Below, in pieces: positions 24,260-32,639 of a stretch of 64,000 bases of DNA (position 1 is the stretch's first letter; each line of letters starts with the position of its first letter). This DNA is from Acuticoccus mangrovi (GTDB lineage: Bacteria > Pseudomonadota > Alphaproteobacteria > Rhizobiales > Amorphaceae), in NCBI RefSeq assembly GCF_016411865.1, contig NZ_JAEKJA010000023.1:1-64000 (forward strand), given 5' to 3'. Made by a program: the position numbers and the translations under genes. The notes under the pieces were generated by a model. It was not told where the DNA came from, did not search any database, and worked only from the letters and a program-made list of their open reading frames with translations.

Positions 24260-25194
24260 CGGGCGGGCCTATGTCGGTCGATGCCGATCCTGTCGCAGAG
24301 GCGACGGAGTTCGTCTGGACGGGCGCCGGCGAGCCGATCGGCTGCGGCGTGACGCGGCTCGGCGCGGGGGAGACGGCTCTCCTCCTGCCCGCGCTCTCCT
24401 CGATCTCGACGCGGCGCGAGATGTGGCCGCTGCAGCAGCGCCTCGCCCGGCGCTTCGCCACGATCGCCGTGGACTGGCCGGGCTTCGGCACCGAGGACAA
24501 GCCCCGGCGGGACTGGACGTCGGCGGCGTTGGCGCAGTTTCTCGCCGACGTGTTGCGGGAGCTCGCTCCCCGCCCCGCGCTGATCGTCGCCGCGGGCCAT
24601 GCGGCCGGCTACGTGCTGCGCCACTTCGCCAGCGCGCCGGAGGAGGTGTCCCACCTCGCCCTCGTCGCCCCCACCTGGCGCGGGCCGCTCCCCACCATGA
24701 TGGGCCGCCGGCCGGCCTGGCTGCGGACCGTGCGCGCGGCGATGGATCGGCCGGTGCTGGGGCCGGCGCTCTATGCCCTCAATCTCAACGACGTGGTGAT
24801 CCGGGCGATGGCGCGCGAGCACGTCTATTCCGACCGGACCTGGCTCGATCGCTCGGCGATGGACGACAAGCGCCGCGTGGCGCAGGCGCGCGGGGCGCGG
24901 TTCGCCTCGGTCCGCTTCGTGACCGGGGCGCTCGATCCGTTCGAGAGTTCGGCTGCGTTCCAGGCTGCGGCGGCCGCCATTCCCCCAGGCCGGCTGGGGC
25001 TCGTCTGGGGCGCGGAGACACCGCCGAAGTCGAAGGCCGAGATGGGCATGCTCGCCGCGGCCGCCCAAGTTTCACCCACGGTCCTGCCGCACGGCAAGCT
25101 CGGCGTGCACGAGGAGTTCGCCGCCGAGGTCGCCGAGGCGATCCTCAGCGGGCTCGACGAGGCGTCCGAGCTGGCGGTTGCCCCGATCGAGTGA
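24256..25194 (+). CDS. Alpha/beta-hydrolase-fold protein without a serine nucleophile
   Basis: A 312-residue alpha/beta-hydrolase-fold protein. The oxyanion region (LLPALSS) and the WPGFG turn are as in family members. The nucleophile elbow, normally GxSxG, reads GHAAG (residues 114-118), with alanine at 116. The acid (TGALDPF) and histidine (GVHEEF) positions are kept. The codons are clear (CAT GCG GCC), so this is not a reading error in translation. It may be a non-catalytic partner or use another nucleophile. The start ATG overlaps the preceding stop (ATGA). A product downstream of a COG0523 gene is compatible with a role in metal delivery or ligand handling. Confidence 0.82.
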   Translation: MTGGPMSVDADPVAEATEFVWTGAGEPIGCGVTRLGAGETALLLPALSSISTRREMWPLQQRLARRFATIAVDWPGFGTEDKPRRDWTSAALAQFLADVLRELAPRPALIVAAGHAAGYVLRHFASAPEEVSHLALVAPTWRGPLPTMMGRRPAWLRTVRAAMDRPVLGPALYALNLNDVVIRAMAREHVYSDRTWLDRSAMDDKRRVAQARGARFASVRFVTGALDPFESSAAFQAAAAAIPPGRLGLVWGAETPPKSKAEMGMLAAAAQVSPTVLPHGKLGVHEEFAAEVAEAILSGLDEASELAVAPIE

Positions 25195-25218
25195 GCGCGG
25201 CGGACGGGCCAGCCGGCC

Positions 25219-26199
25219 CTACGCCGCCTTGGCGTGGTCGCAGAGGACGGCCTCGATGGTGACGTGGGAGAGCGTCGCGGCGTCCCGCAGGCGCGCCCGA
25301 TAGGCCGCGGGCGCCTGCGGCCGGTCGGATACGATCGACACGACGAGCGCGAGATGGCCGGGCCCCACGCGCCAAAGATGCAGGTCGGACACGCGGTCGC
25401 CGCCGCGTTCGAGGTCCTCGCGGATGCGCGCAGCCATCGACGGATCGGCTCTCGCGTCGACGAGCACGGCGCCGGACTCCTTGAGGAGCATCATCGCCCA
25501 GCGCGCGATCACGACGCTCCCGACGATCCCCATGAGCGGGTCCATCCACACCCACCCGTAGAAGCGTCCGGCGAAGAGGGCGACGATCGCGAGCGCCGAC
25601 GTGAGCGCATCGGTCAGAACGTGGAAATAGGCCGCCCTGAGATTGTGATCCTCGTGGTGGTGGGTACCGCCGTGATGGGCGTGCCCCGCATGGTGATGGC
25701 CGGCTCCACCATGAGAGTGACCGTGCTCGTGGCCGCCTCCGTCGCCGGCGTGGAGGAGGGCAGCGCTGACGAGATTGACGATCAGGCCGACCGTCGCGAC
25801 CACGATCGCCTCGTCGAAGCGGATGGCGACGGGGGACATGAGGCGGACGACGGATTCGAACGCGATCACCGCCGCGATGACGGCCAGGATGAGGGCGCTC
25901 GAATAGCCGGCGAGGTCGCCGACCTTGCCCGTGCCGAAGGTGAAGCGCTCGTCGTGGGCGTGACGGCGGGCGTAGGCGTAGGCGAATGCGGCGACGCCGA
26001 GCGCACCGGCGTGGGTCGCCATGTGGATGCCGTCGGCAAGAAGCGCCATCGATCCGAACGCGAGGCCCGCGATCACCTCCGCGACCATCATCGTCGCGGT
26101 GAGCGCGATGACGAACAGGGTGCGCCGCTCGTTGCGGCTGTGATCCCGGCCAAGGAATACGTGGTCATGGCGCCAGGGGTCGATCGAAACGGTGTGCAT
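25219..26199 (-). CDS. dmeF: Cation diffusion facilitator, DmeF-type metal exporter
   Basis: A 326-residue CDF-family efflux protein with six membrane segments. The first metal site (LADGIHMATHAG, near residue 55) and second (HVLTDALTSALAI) carry the DxxH and HxxxD-type motifs. Between segments IV and V is a long histidine-rich loop (GHEHGHSHGGAGHHHAGHAH). The N-terminus WRHDHVFLGRDH matches DmeF proteins, which export cobalt and nickel. GGGAGG precedes the ATG at 26199. It runs convergent to the zinc-scarcity operon. A zinc exporter is possible, but the DmeF-type N-terminus and the G-tract operator argue for cobalt or nickel. Confidence 0.88.
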   Translation of the reverse strand: MHTVSIDPWRHDHVFLGRDHSRNERRTLFVIALTATMMVAEVIAGLAFGSMALLADGIHMATHAGALGVAAFAYAYARRHAHDERFTFGTGKVGDLAGYSSALILAVIAAVIAFESVVRLMSPVAIRFDEAIVVATVGLIVNLVSAALLHAGDGGGHEHGHSHGGAGHHHAGHAHHGGTHHHEDHNLRAAYFHVLTDALTSALAIVALFAGRFYGWVWMDPLMGIVGSVVIARWAMMLLKESGAVLVDARADPSMAARIREDLERGGDRVSDLHLWRVGPGHLALVVSIVSDRPQAPAAYRARLRDAATLSHVTIEAVLCDHAKAA

Positions 26200-26218
26200 C
26201 GCCACCTCCCTCTTAAGC

Positions 26219-26235
26219 ACCCCCCATCCCTATAG
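26219..26235. promoter_or_regulatory. Possible RcnR/DmeR-type operator before dmeF
   Basis: A run of six C's (26220-26225) is followed by ATCCCTATAG. G/C tracts next to TATAG are the hallmark of operators bound by RcnR/CsoR-family sensors such as DmeR. It lies 20 bases upstream of the dmeF start. No dmeR gene is seen beside it, so this is tentative. Confidence 0.3.
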
Positions 26236-26274
26236 AGAAATCGTGCGAGGCGACATGGGGCGTGCCGGCGCCCG

Positions 26275-27879
26275 TCAGGATGGTGGGGGAGCACCTTCGC
26301 CGAGGATCGCGGCGCTGCCGCGCGCGCCGATCATCATCGCCGGCGCGTTGGTGTTGCCGGACACGATGTGCGGCATGATCGAGTTGTCGACGACGCGCAG
26401 GCCCTCGATCCCGTGCACCTTGAGATCCTGGTCGACCACGGCCATGGGGTCGTCGCCCATCTTGCAGGTGCCGACGGGGTGGTAGTCGGTCTTGGCCGTC
26501 CGGCGGATGTAGTCGCCGATCTCATCGTCGCTCACGACGGCGGGGCCGGGAAAGGCTTCCCCGGCGCTGACGTCGGCGAAGCTCGGCGCGGCCATGATCC
26601 GCCGCGCGAGCTTGATCGCCGCCACGTTGTGGCGGAGGTCGTCGGGATGGGAGAGGAAGGCCGGGTCGACGAGGGGCGCAACCTTCGGGTCGCTCGACAC
26701 GAGGCGGACTTCTCCACGGCTCTTGGGGCGCAGCGCGGAGCAGAGCACCGTCACCCCGTGGCCCTCCATCGACTGGTGGGATTCGAGCGCCATCGGCATG
26801 AAGTGGAGCTGGACATCGGGCCACCCGTCGTCGCCTTCGGAGCTGAAGAAGGCGCCGCCCTCGCAGGCGTTGCTCGTTACCGCGCCGGTGCCGAACAGCA
26901 TGAACTCGAGCCCGTGGCGGACGGCGGCGAGCCCCTTCTCCTGCCCGGTGTAGCTGATCGGCCGGTTGAGCCGCATCAGCACGTAGGCGTCGACGTGGTC
27001 GTGGAGGTTCTGCCCGACGCCGGGGAGCGGATGGACGGGCGCGATGCCGATCCGGCCGAGAGCATCGGGGTTGCCGATCCCCGAGAGCAGCAGGATCCGC
27101 GGCGAGTTGATCGCGCCGGCGGAGAGGATCACCTCCTTGCGCGCACGGATCACCTCGCTTCCCGACGCACCGCGGGCGACGACGACGCCGGCCGCCCGAC
27201 CGTTCTCGAGGAGGAGGCGCAGGACCGTCGTCTTGGTCCGCACCTCGAGATTGGGCCGCTCCATGACCGGGTAGAGGTAGGCGTGGGCGGCGCTGCAGCG
27301 CCGGCCGTCGCGCTGGGTCACCTGATAGAAGCCGACGCCCGCCTGACACGCGCCGTTGAAGTCGGAGCTGTAGGCAAGGCCCGCCTCCTGGCCGGCGCGC
27401 ACGAAGCGCCGGGTGAGGGGGCTCGGGCAGGGCTGGTCGGAGACACCGAGCGGGCCGCCGGCGCCGTGATAGGCGTCGACGAGGCGCATGTTGTCCTCGG
27501 CCGCTTTGAAGAAGGGGAGGACGTCGGCGAACGACCAGCGGTCGTTGCCGAGCTCGGCCCAGTGGTCGTAGTCGCGCCGATTGCCGCGGATATAGACCAT
27601 CCCGTTCACCGCGCTGCCGCCGCCGAGCATCTTGCCCTGCGCCATCGGCACGCGCCGGTCGGCCGCGTGCGGCTGCGGCGCGGTCGCCCACTCCCAGCGG
27701 TGCCGCTCGTTCTGGAGCTTGGCGAAGCCCGCCGGCCAGCGCACCAGAAGGGAATCGTTGCGGCGCCCCGCTTCGAGCACGAGCACGCGATCCTCCGCCC
27801 GCTCGCTGAGCCGGTTGGCGACGACGCACCCCGCCGAGCCGGCGCCGACGACGATGTAGTCGACCTCTTTCACGCGCAT
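26275..27879 (-). CDS. GMC-family FAD oxidoreductase (choline-dehydrogenase-like)
   Basis: A 534-residue glucose-methanol-choline oxidoreductase that uses FAD to oxidise an alcohol. The FAD-binding Rossmann motif is DYIVVGAGSAGCVVANRL at the N-terminus; GKMLGGGSAVNGMVY is the GMC signature 1; and GAINSPRILLLSGIG is signature 2. The active-site region near the C-terminus has TDYHPVGTCKMG and NTNAPAMMIG, with the usual catalytic histidine of the first. It lies 6 bases downstream of the dimethylformamidase-like large subunit, so it likely acts on the alcohol product of that pathway or on a related substrate. Confidence 0.92.
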   Translation of the reverse strand: MRVKEVDYIVVGAGSAGCVVANRLSERAEDRVLVLEAGRRNDSLLVRWPAGFAKLQNERHRWEWATAPQPHAADRRVPMAQGKMLGGGSAVNGMVYIRGNRRDYDHWAELGNDRWSFADVLPFFKAAEDNMRLVDAYHGAGGPLGVSDQPCPSPLTRRFVRAGQEAGLAYSSDFNGACQAGVGFYQVTQRDGRRCSAAHAYLYPVMERPNLEVRTKTTVLRLLLENGRAAGVVVARGASGSEVIRARKEVILSAGAINSPRILLLSGIGNPDALGRIGIAPVHPLPGVGQNLHDHVDAYVLMRLNRPISYTGQEKGLAAVRHGLEFMLFGTGAVTSNACEGGAFFSSEGDDGWPDVQLHFMPMALESHQSMEGHGVTVLCSALRPKSRGEVRLVSSDPKVAPLVDPAFLSHPDDLRHNVAAIKLARRIMAAPSFADVSAGEAFPGPAVVSDDEIGDYIRRTAKTDYHPVGTCKMGDDPMAVVDQDLKVHGIEGLRVVDNSIMPHIVSGNTNAPAMMIGARGSAAILGEGAPPPS

Positions 27880-27885
27880 CGCCGA

Positions 27886-30189
27886 TCAGCCTTCGGGTGG
27901 AAGGTCGCGCCGAAGGAAGCCGTCGACGACGTTCTTCATGATGATGGAGACGGAATTGTCGAAGCCGTTGCACGGCAGGGCGCTGCCCCAGGCGATGGAG
28001 CTCGGCGAGAAGACGGCGCCGCCGTTGCGCGTGCGCAGATAGACCATGTCGCAGCGCACGAGCGGGTTCTCGTCGCCGCCGAGCGCGGGATGGGCGAACA
28101 TCACCTCCTCCTGCGCCAGCGGCCAGTTTCGCGTGAGCGGCTCCGACGAGGCAAGGAGGAGGGCATTCGGCGGGGTGCCGAGGGAGAGATCGTAGCGGTC
28201 GATCTCGAGGCCCACGGCGCCGCCGTTGACGAGCCCGAAGTCGCCGACGACGTCGCCGTCCACGCCGTCGAAGATCCAGGCGGCTTCCGGGGCGCGGCTG
28301 TCGGGCCGTCGCCGATAGGGCACGCTCACGTCCATGCCCTCGGAGGCGAAGCCGGTGCCGACGAGCTTCTGCGGTGCCCGGTTGCGGTTGCGCCACAGGC
28401 CCCCCGGCTCGCCGGAGGTGGCGAGGTGGCCTTCTCCGGCGCGGCCCTGCCAGGCGCGCGAGCCCGCCTGCCCGCGGCGCACCTCGACGATCCACGGCTC
28501 GTCGTCGCGGAAGGCGACCACCCAATAGTAACCGTTGCCGGAGAGGTAGAGGAGGCGGCCGCCCGCGGCGAGATAGTCCTCGGTCGCGTCGAGCATGCGC
28601 TCCGAATAATATTCGCAATGGGTGCCGTTGATCACCACGCGATAGGGGGCGAGCGCCGCCGCACCGTCGCGATGGAGGTCCTCGTCGGTGATGATCTCGT
28701 AGGCGTAGCCGTGATGGTCGAGCCAGGCGAGGACGGAGAGATCGGCGCCGAGGCCCCAGGGAGCCGCAAGCCCCGGCAGGCGGTAGTCGGGCCGCATCGT
28801 GAAGATCGGCCGGCGGGCGGAGGAGTAGCAGACGCCCGCACCGTCGGCGTGGAGGTCGTAGGTCGACAGGCCGAACCGGTAGCCGTTGGCGCAGGCTTCG
28901 AGGTCGGTCGCGGTGAGGACGGGGGCGCGGCCCATCACCGCCTGCGCCACGTCGCCCTCCAAGCCCTTGGGCCCGTTGGCGTAGGCGAGATAGGTGGCCG
29001 TCGGCACCAGGAAGCAGATCTCCGCGCGGGGCCGGGCGGGGCGCACGAAGAACACCGCGCGCTCGGTCGCGACCTCCCCACCGTGCTCGGCCGTCAGGCG
29101 GAGGGCGTAGACGCCGCTGTGCAGATCCTCGCCGAGGCGCAGCGAGGCGGAGGGCTGCCAGCGGCAGTCGGCGAGGGCGTCCGCATGGAACTCGATGCCG
29201 CCATATTGCTCCGGCGCGAGGCGGAAGCTGTCGGAGCGGCCGTCCCAGTTCCAGCCCGTCTGGCCGCGGACGGGGCGGTTGACGCCGTGGGCGTGGAGGC
29301 CGTGCGGTCCGATGTCCTCGACCTGGTCGCCGATTCCGTCGGCACCATAGCCGCGCGCCGTGTCCCAGTAGGCGAGGATGTCCGCCGTGGCGGGGAGGGC
29401 CCCCGCGGCGAGTGCGTCGCGCTCCGCCGCGCCCATCACGCCACGGCTGATGCCGAACCGATCGATCTTGCCGCTATAGAGGTGTCCGACACGTGTGCCG
29501 CCCTCTTCGCCGCGCTCCTCGAGTCCGCCGACCAGCACCTCGGTGCCGCCGAGATGGTGGAGGCCGATCGTCGCCTCGGTCTCGACGACGGCGTCGTAGT
29601 CACACGGGACGATCTTCGACCAGATGGCGTTGTAGCGACCGACAACGGCCTTCTGGGTGAGCTGCACGCGCCGGGTGCGAGGGTCGAAGCTCGCCGTCAC
29701 GAGGTACCAGATGTGCCGCAACAGCCGCTTCGGGGCGGCGATCTCTTCGGTGGAGCGGCCGTCGCCGAGCCAGAATGCGAGGTGGCCGCCGCCGTCGATC
29801 CGCAAGCCGTAGCCGCGGGCCGCGCATCCGCGCGAGATGATCTCTTGGCGATCGTCCCCCGGAAGCCCCGGGAAGACGAAGGCGTGGAGCGTGAAGGCGC
29901 CCTCCGGGGCGAGGCGCGCATCGGGGTCGGGCACGCGCAGGAAGTTGCCCTGCTGCACGGGCTGGTGACGCAGCGGCATCGGCCCGTTGACGGGATGGTC
30001 GATCTCCTCCTCACGGAAGCCCGGACCATCGGGGTGGGCGTCGCCGTGGCGGAGGCGCACGAGCCGGGCCTCGGCGCGATCCGCCCCCTCGAGGCTCGCC
30101 ATGATGTCGACGCTCTCGCCCGCCCGCACGCTGAGGCGCTCGGCGTAGGCGTGGAGATGGATCCGCCCGATCGGCACGTCCGCGGCCAT
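27886..30189 (-). CDS. N,N-dimethylformamidase-like large (beta) subunit
   Basis: A 767-residue protein of the N,N-dimethylformamidase beta-subunit family, which hydrolyses formamides with a mononuclear iron. The characterised Paracoccus enzyme binds iron through two tyrosines and one glutamate (about residues 399, 440 and 521); here the matching positions are Tyr400 (TATYLAY), Tyr444 (LSTYDLHADG) and Glu526 (THCEYYS). A LamG-like region occupies about residues 90-240. The start at 30189 lies 5 bases after the stop of the small-subunit gene. Together with the small subunit and importer upstream, it is likely to cleave an N-substituted amide. The actual substrate is not known. Confidence 0.85.
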   Translation of the reverse strand: MAADVPIGRIHLHAYAERLSVRAGESVDIMASLEGADRAEARLVRLRHGDAHPDGPGFREEEIDHPVNGPMPLRHQPVQQGNFLRVPDPDARLAPEGAFTLHAFVFPGLPGDDRQEIISRGCAARGYGLRIDGGGHLAFWLGDGRSTEEIAAPKRLLRHIWYLVTASFDPRTRRVQLTQKAVVGRYNAIWSKIVPCDYDAVVETEATIGLHHLGGTEVLVGGLEERGEEGGTRVGHLYSGKIDRFGISRGVMGAAERDALAAGALPATADILAYWDTARGYGADGIGDQVEDIGPHGLHAHGVNRPVRGQTGWNWDGRSDSFRLAPEQYGGIEFHADALADCRWQPSASLRLGEDLHSGVYALRLTAEHGGEVATERAVFFVRPARPRAEICFLVPTATYLAYANGPKGLEGDVAQAVMGRAPVLTATDLEACANGYRFGLSTYDLHADGAGVCYSSARRPIFTMRPDYRLPGLAAPWGLGADLSVLAWLDHHGYAYEIITDEDLHRDGAAALAPYRVVINGTHCEYYSERMLDATEDYLAAGGRLLYLSGNGYYWVVAFRDDEPWIVEVRRGQAGSRAWQGRAGEGHLATSGEPGGLWRNRNRAPQKLVGTGFASEGMDVSVPYRRRPDSRAPEAAWIFDGVDGDVVGDFGLVNGGAVGLEIDRYDLSLGTPPNALLLASSEPLTRNWPLAQEEVMFAHPALGGDENPLVRCDMVYLRTRNGGAVFSPSSIAWGSALPCNGFDNSVSIIMKNVVDGFLRRDLPPEG

Positions 30190-30194
30190 GGCGC

Positions 30195-30635
30195 TCAGCC
30201 CGCCTGCCTGAGCGCTGCGACGCGCCGCAGGAAGATCGCATGCTCGGCGTCCTGCGTGGTGGCGAAGACCTCCTCGGTGACGCGCGTCGGCAGGACGCCG
30301 CGGACGCCGGAGAGCGCCACGAGGATGTAGGCCTGGAAGGGCGTCAGTGCGAGGATCGCGAGCTTCTTCTCGATGCCGGCGCTGCGGAAGTGGTTGAGCA
30401 CGCTCTGGAGCGCCGCCCCGTGCGGGCCGAAGGGGTGGTCGCGGTGCTCGGCGATGAGGCGATCGTCGATCAGCGCCAGGACGTGGCCGCGCATCGCCGC
30501 GTTGAAGGCGACGATGGCCCCCTCTTGCCGGTCCGCCGCCCGGGCGAGAACGCCGGGGTCGACGACGCCAGGGTTGATGACGCTGAGGTCGACGACATCG
30601 GAGGCGGGGCGGTCCGCCCGATCGCTAACCGGCAT
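30195..30635 (-). CDS. N,N-dimethylformamidase-like small (alpha) subunit
   Basis: A 146-residue protein close in length to the 132-residue small subunit of dimethylformamidase and lying directly upstream of the large-subunit gene (5-base gap). The pattern HPFG, then LQSVLNHFR, and a C-terminal HAIFLRRVAALR agrees with that subunit's general layout as I know it. The amino-terminal 30 residues are more variable. Its start overlaps the end of the LivM-type permease gene by 11 bases, so it is in the same operon. The small subunit is thought to support assembly of the active heteromer. Confidence 0.7.
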   Translation of the reverse strand: MPVSDRADRPASDVVDLSVINPGVVDPGVLARAADRQEGAIVAFNAAMRGHVLALIDDRLIAEHRDHPFGPHGAALQSVLNHFRSAGIEKKLAILALTPFQAYILVALSGVRGVLPTRVTEEVFATTQDAEHAIFLRRVAALRQAG

Positions 30636-31725
30636 GCTGCTCGGCCGTGTCGGGCGAGGGGTCCGCGTTGCCGCCGCCGGAGCGCGCCGAGCGGGTGAGA
30701 GCGCGCGGCCAGGCGATCTCCCGCCCGTTGGTCAGCCCGTTGGGGCGGAAGATGAGGAGGAGCAGCATGATGATGCCGAGCGACACTTCCTGGCTGCCGA
30801 CCGGGGCCTGAATGTGCAGGCTCGCGACGTGGAAGCCCGACTCGGCGCGGCGAAGAAGCTCGGTGATCGTCGACAGGACGACCACGCCGACGACGGCCCC
30901 CGTCAGGCTGCGCATGCCGCCGACGACGAGCATCGCGAGCGAGATGAAGGTGAGGTCGAGATAGAACATCTTCACCGAGATCACCCCCACGAAGTGGCCG
31001 TAGAGGACCCCGGCGACGCCCAGGAAGAAGCCGGAGATGACCCAGGCGATCAGCCGCTGGCGGGCGATGTTGATGCCGCCGGCCTCGGCCGCCACCTCGT
31101 CCTCGCGGGTGGCGCGCAGGAGCAGGCCATAGCGTGAGCTCTGGTAGATATAGGCGACCACGATCACGACGACCGCCCAGCCGAGCGCCACCCAGATGTC
31201 GACGTAGAGCGGGAGCCCGACCACCGAGAGAAGGCCGAGGGTGACGCTGTTCCAGTTCGAGTAGATGACGAAGACGATGGCGAGGAGGGCGAAGGTCGCG
31301 ATGCTGGAGGGAATGCCGGAAAGGCGCAGGATCGGGATGCCGACGACGAAGGCGACGAGCGCGGCGAGGATCGCCGAGGTGATGGAGGCGAAGAAGACGG
31401 GGTAGGTGTGGAGGCGCAGGAAGTCGGGCAGGCCGACCATGCTCATGGGCTTGAGCGCCTTGCAGCAGGTCTGCCAGGCCGAGGCGTAGGCGCCGATCAT
31501 GACGAAGGCGATCGAGCCGAAGGAGATGACGCCGGAATTGCCGATGAAGATGTAGAGCGCCACGACGATGACGGTGCGGATGTAGATCTCGGCGACGGTG
31601 CGCACCAGCGTCTTGTCGCCCACCGCGACGGTGACGACGGCCATCGCGGCCATCAGGACGACGAGGATGAAGACGGTGGAGTGGCGCACGAGGAACGCCG
31701 CCGGGCTTACTGTGGCGCGCCGCAT
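30625..31725 (-). CDS. Branched-chain/amide-type ABC permease (LivM-like)
   Basis: A 366-residue LivM-type permease with about ten hydrophobic segments. It has the family motif SRYGLLLRATREDEVAAEAG near residue 210, and ends with LLIFRPNGL plus a polar tail of 40 residues. The ATG at 31725 overlaps the preceding permease stop by one base (TGATG), which decides the start. It forms the inner membrane channel with the LivH-like protein encoded just before it. Confidence 0.92.
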   Translation of the reverse strand: MRRATVSPAAFLVRHSTVFILVVLMAAMAVVTVAVGDKTLVRTVAEIYIRTVIVVALYIFIGNSGVISFGSIAFVMIGAYASAWQTCCKALKPMSMVGLPDFLRLHTYPVFFASITSAILAALVAFVVGIPILRLSGIPSSIATFALLAIVFVIYSNWNSVTLGLLSVVGLPLYVDIWVALGWAVVVIVVAYIYQSSRYGLLLRATREDEVAAEAGGINIARQRLIAWVISGFFLGVAGVLYGHFVGVISVKMFYLDLTFISLAMLVVGGMRSLTGAVVGVVVLSTITELLRRAESGFHVASLHIQAPVGSQEVSLGIIMLLLLIFRPNGLTNGREIAWPRALTRSARSGGGNADPSPDTAEQHAG

Positions 31726-32639
31726 CACACGCGCTCCTTCTGCGAGCGCAGGCGGACGAGCCCTTCCGGCCGGACGAGCAGCATCAGGATCACCACGATG
31801 AACACGAAGGCGTCGCGGGTGGCCCGCAGATCCTCCGGCAGGACGAATTGCAGGAAGGCGCTCACCACCCCGACGACGAAGCCGCCGAGGATGCAGCCGA
31901 CGAGGCTCCCCATGCCGCCGATCACGGTGGCGACGAAGCCGACCATCACGAGCTGGGAGGCCATGCGCGGCGCCAGCGTGCCGGTGCGCGCCACGATGAG
32001 GAAGGAGACGATCGCCGCCAATATGCCGCTGATGGCGAAGGCGGTGGCGATCACCGCGTTCGCCCGCACGCCCAGCATGCGCGCCATGCGGAAGTCCTGC
32101 GTCGCGGCGCGCATCTGGATGCCGAAGCGGGTGCGCGTCATGAACAGGGCGACGGCGACGAGAAGGAGCGCCGTCGCCGAGATCGTGACGACGTCGATGT
32201 AGGTGGTGCGCAGCGGCCCGAGCGTGAGCTCGGCGTTGAGCGTGCTGCCGACGGTGACGGCCTTCGGCCGCGCGCCGTAGATCATCAGGATCAGATACTG
32301 AAGGAAGAAGCTGAGCGAGAACGAGGCGACGAGCAGCGTCGAGGGGTCGGCGGTGCGCAGCGGGCGGAAGATCAGCCGCTCGGCGAGGAGGGCGATGCTG
32401 GCGACGACGAGGATCACCGCGGGGATCATCAGCGGGGCGGGCCAGGCGCCGATGAAGAGCGTCGGCACCACCGCCGAGGACGGGACGATCAGCGCGTAGG
32501 CACCGACCGAGATGAAGTCGCCGTGGGCGAAGTTGATGAGCTTCATCACGCCCCACAGGAGGCCGATGCCGAGGGCGGCGAGGGCGTAGAGGCTGCCGAG
32601 GCTCGCCGCATCGATGCAGATCTGAATGAACGTGGTCAC
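31725..32639 (-). CDS. Branched-chain/amide-type ABC permease (LivH-like)
   Basis: A 304-residue LivH-type permease. The N-terminus SLGSLYALAALGIGLLWGVM and the central RTRFGIQMRAATQDFRMA are typical. Around eight membrane segments are visible, and it ends with LVRPEGL. Its ATG overlaps the stop of the LivF-like ATPase gene by four bases. It is part of the five-component importer that precedes the dimethylformamidase-like genes. Confidence 0.93.
   Translation of the reverse strand: MTTFIQICIDAASLGSLYALAALGIGLLWGVMKLINFAHGDFISVGAYALIVPSSAVVPTLFIGAWPAPLMIPAVILVVASIALLAERLIFRPLRTADPSTLLVASFSLSFFLQYLILMIYGARPKAVTVGSTLNAELTLGPLRTTYIDVVTISATALLLVAVALFMTRTRFGIQMRAATQDFRMARMLGVRANAVIATAFAISGILAAIVSFLIVARTGTLAPRMASQLVMVGFVATVIGGMGSLVGCILGGFVVGVVSAFLQFVLPEDLRATRDAFVFIVVILMLLVRPEGLVRLRSQKERV

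Noticed and set aside
26200-26240. A ninth Zur box before dmeF
   Set aside because: The sequence TATAGAGAAA does not match the TGTTATA half-site; the C-tract fits another regulator type better.
26368-30330. A 1320-codon open frame on the plus strand
   Set aside because: It runs antisense to the GMC oxidoreductase and dimethylformamidase-like genes, is full of low-complexity Arg/Ala/Gly/Val/Asp, and has no family motif; it is an effect of high GC.
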